Source of the DNA: Lysobacterales bacterium
GTDB lineage: Bacteria; Pseudomonadota; Gammaproteobacteria; Xanthomonadales; Rhodanobacteraceae
NCBI GenBank assembly: GCA_013298265.1
Contig: JAAFHE010000227.1
Coordinates: 1-6,591, forward strand
Direction of reading: 5' to 3'
DNA: 6,591 nt
Of this stretch, positions 6,546 to 6,591 are shown one piece after another (position 1 is the first letter of the stretch; every line of letters starts with the position of its first letter). Under the pieces are notes generated by a model. That model had not been told where the DNA came from, made no database searches, and was given only the letters and a program-made list of their open reading frames with translations. The position numbers and the translations under genes are program-made.

Positions 6546-6591
6546 AAAGCAGATCCTGTGGTTACTTCCCGATAGTGCCCCCTGAAGCATC

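Overview
This GC-rich window reads as bacterial chromosome. The valyl-tRNA synthetase sequence and the TACACT/TACAAT-type promoter boxes suggest a gammaproteobacterium, most likely of the Xanthomonadales/Lysobacterales type. That placement comes from remembered sequence style, not from a search. I see no phage, transposon, CRISPR, tRNA or rRNA signal.

Layout from left to right. (1) Positions 1-393, + strand: the C-terminal 130 residues of a larger protein that enters from the left, probably ending in a bacterial Ig-like beta-sandwich. (2) Positions 394-475: a short gap between convergent genes, with a small GC-rich hairpin. (3) Positions 476-1606, - strand: a 376-residue membrane protein whose N-terminus resembles that of type II secretion GspF proteins, followed by two membrane segments and a TPR-like helical region. 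(4) Positions 1644-4417, - strand: valS, complete in content but split by a one-base frameshift near 3327-3334. (5) Positions 4418-4577: a divergent promoter region. (6) Positions 4578-5630, + strand: a 350-residue protein with two cyclic-nucleotide-binding-type domains and a C-terminal rhodanese domain. (7) Positions 5631-5879: a stretch without a recognisable gene that ends in a perfect 15-bp hairpin. (8) Positions 5880-6527, - strand: a small predicted exported protein with four cysteines. (9) Positions 6528-6591: its 5' leader, cut by the window edge.

valS and the membrane/TPR gene are probably co-transcribed, since they lie 37 bases apart on the same strand. The CNB-rhodanese gene runs divergently from valS with its own promoter and a strong ribosome binding site. 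The two outer genes converge on their neighbours and are probably separate units.

The points most worth a second look are the valS frameshift (probably a sequence error, otherwise a serious defect in an essential gene), the unusual GspF-N-like/TPR architecture, the double-CNB-plus-rhodanese fusion, and the strong hairpin between the last two genes. I did not find convincing evidence of a wholly new multi-gene system.
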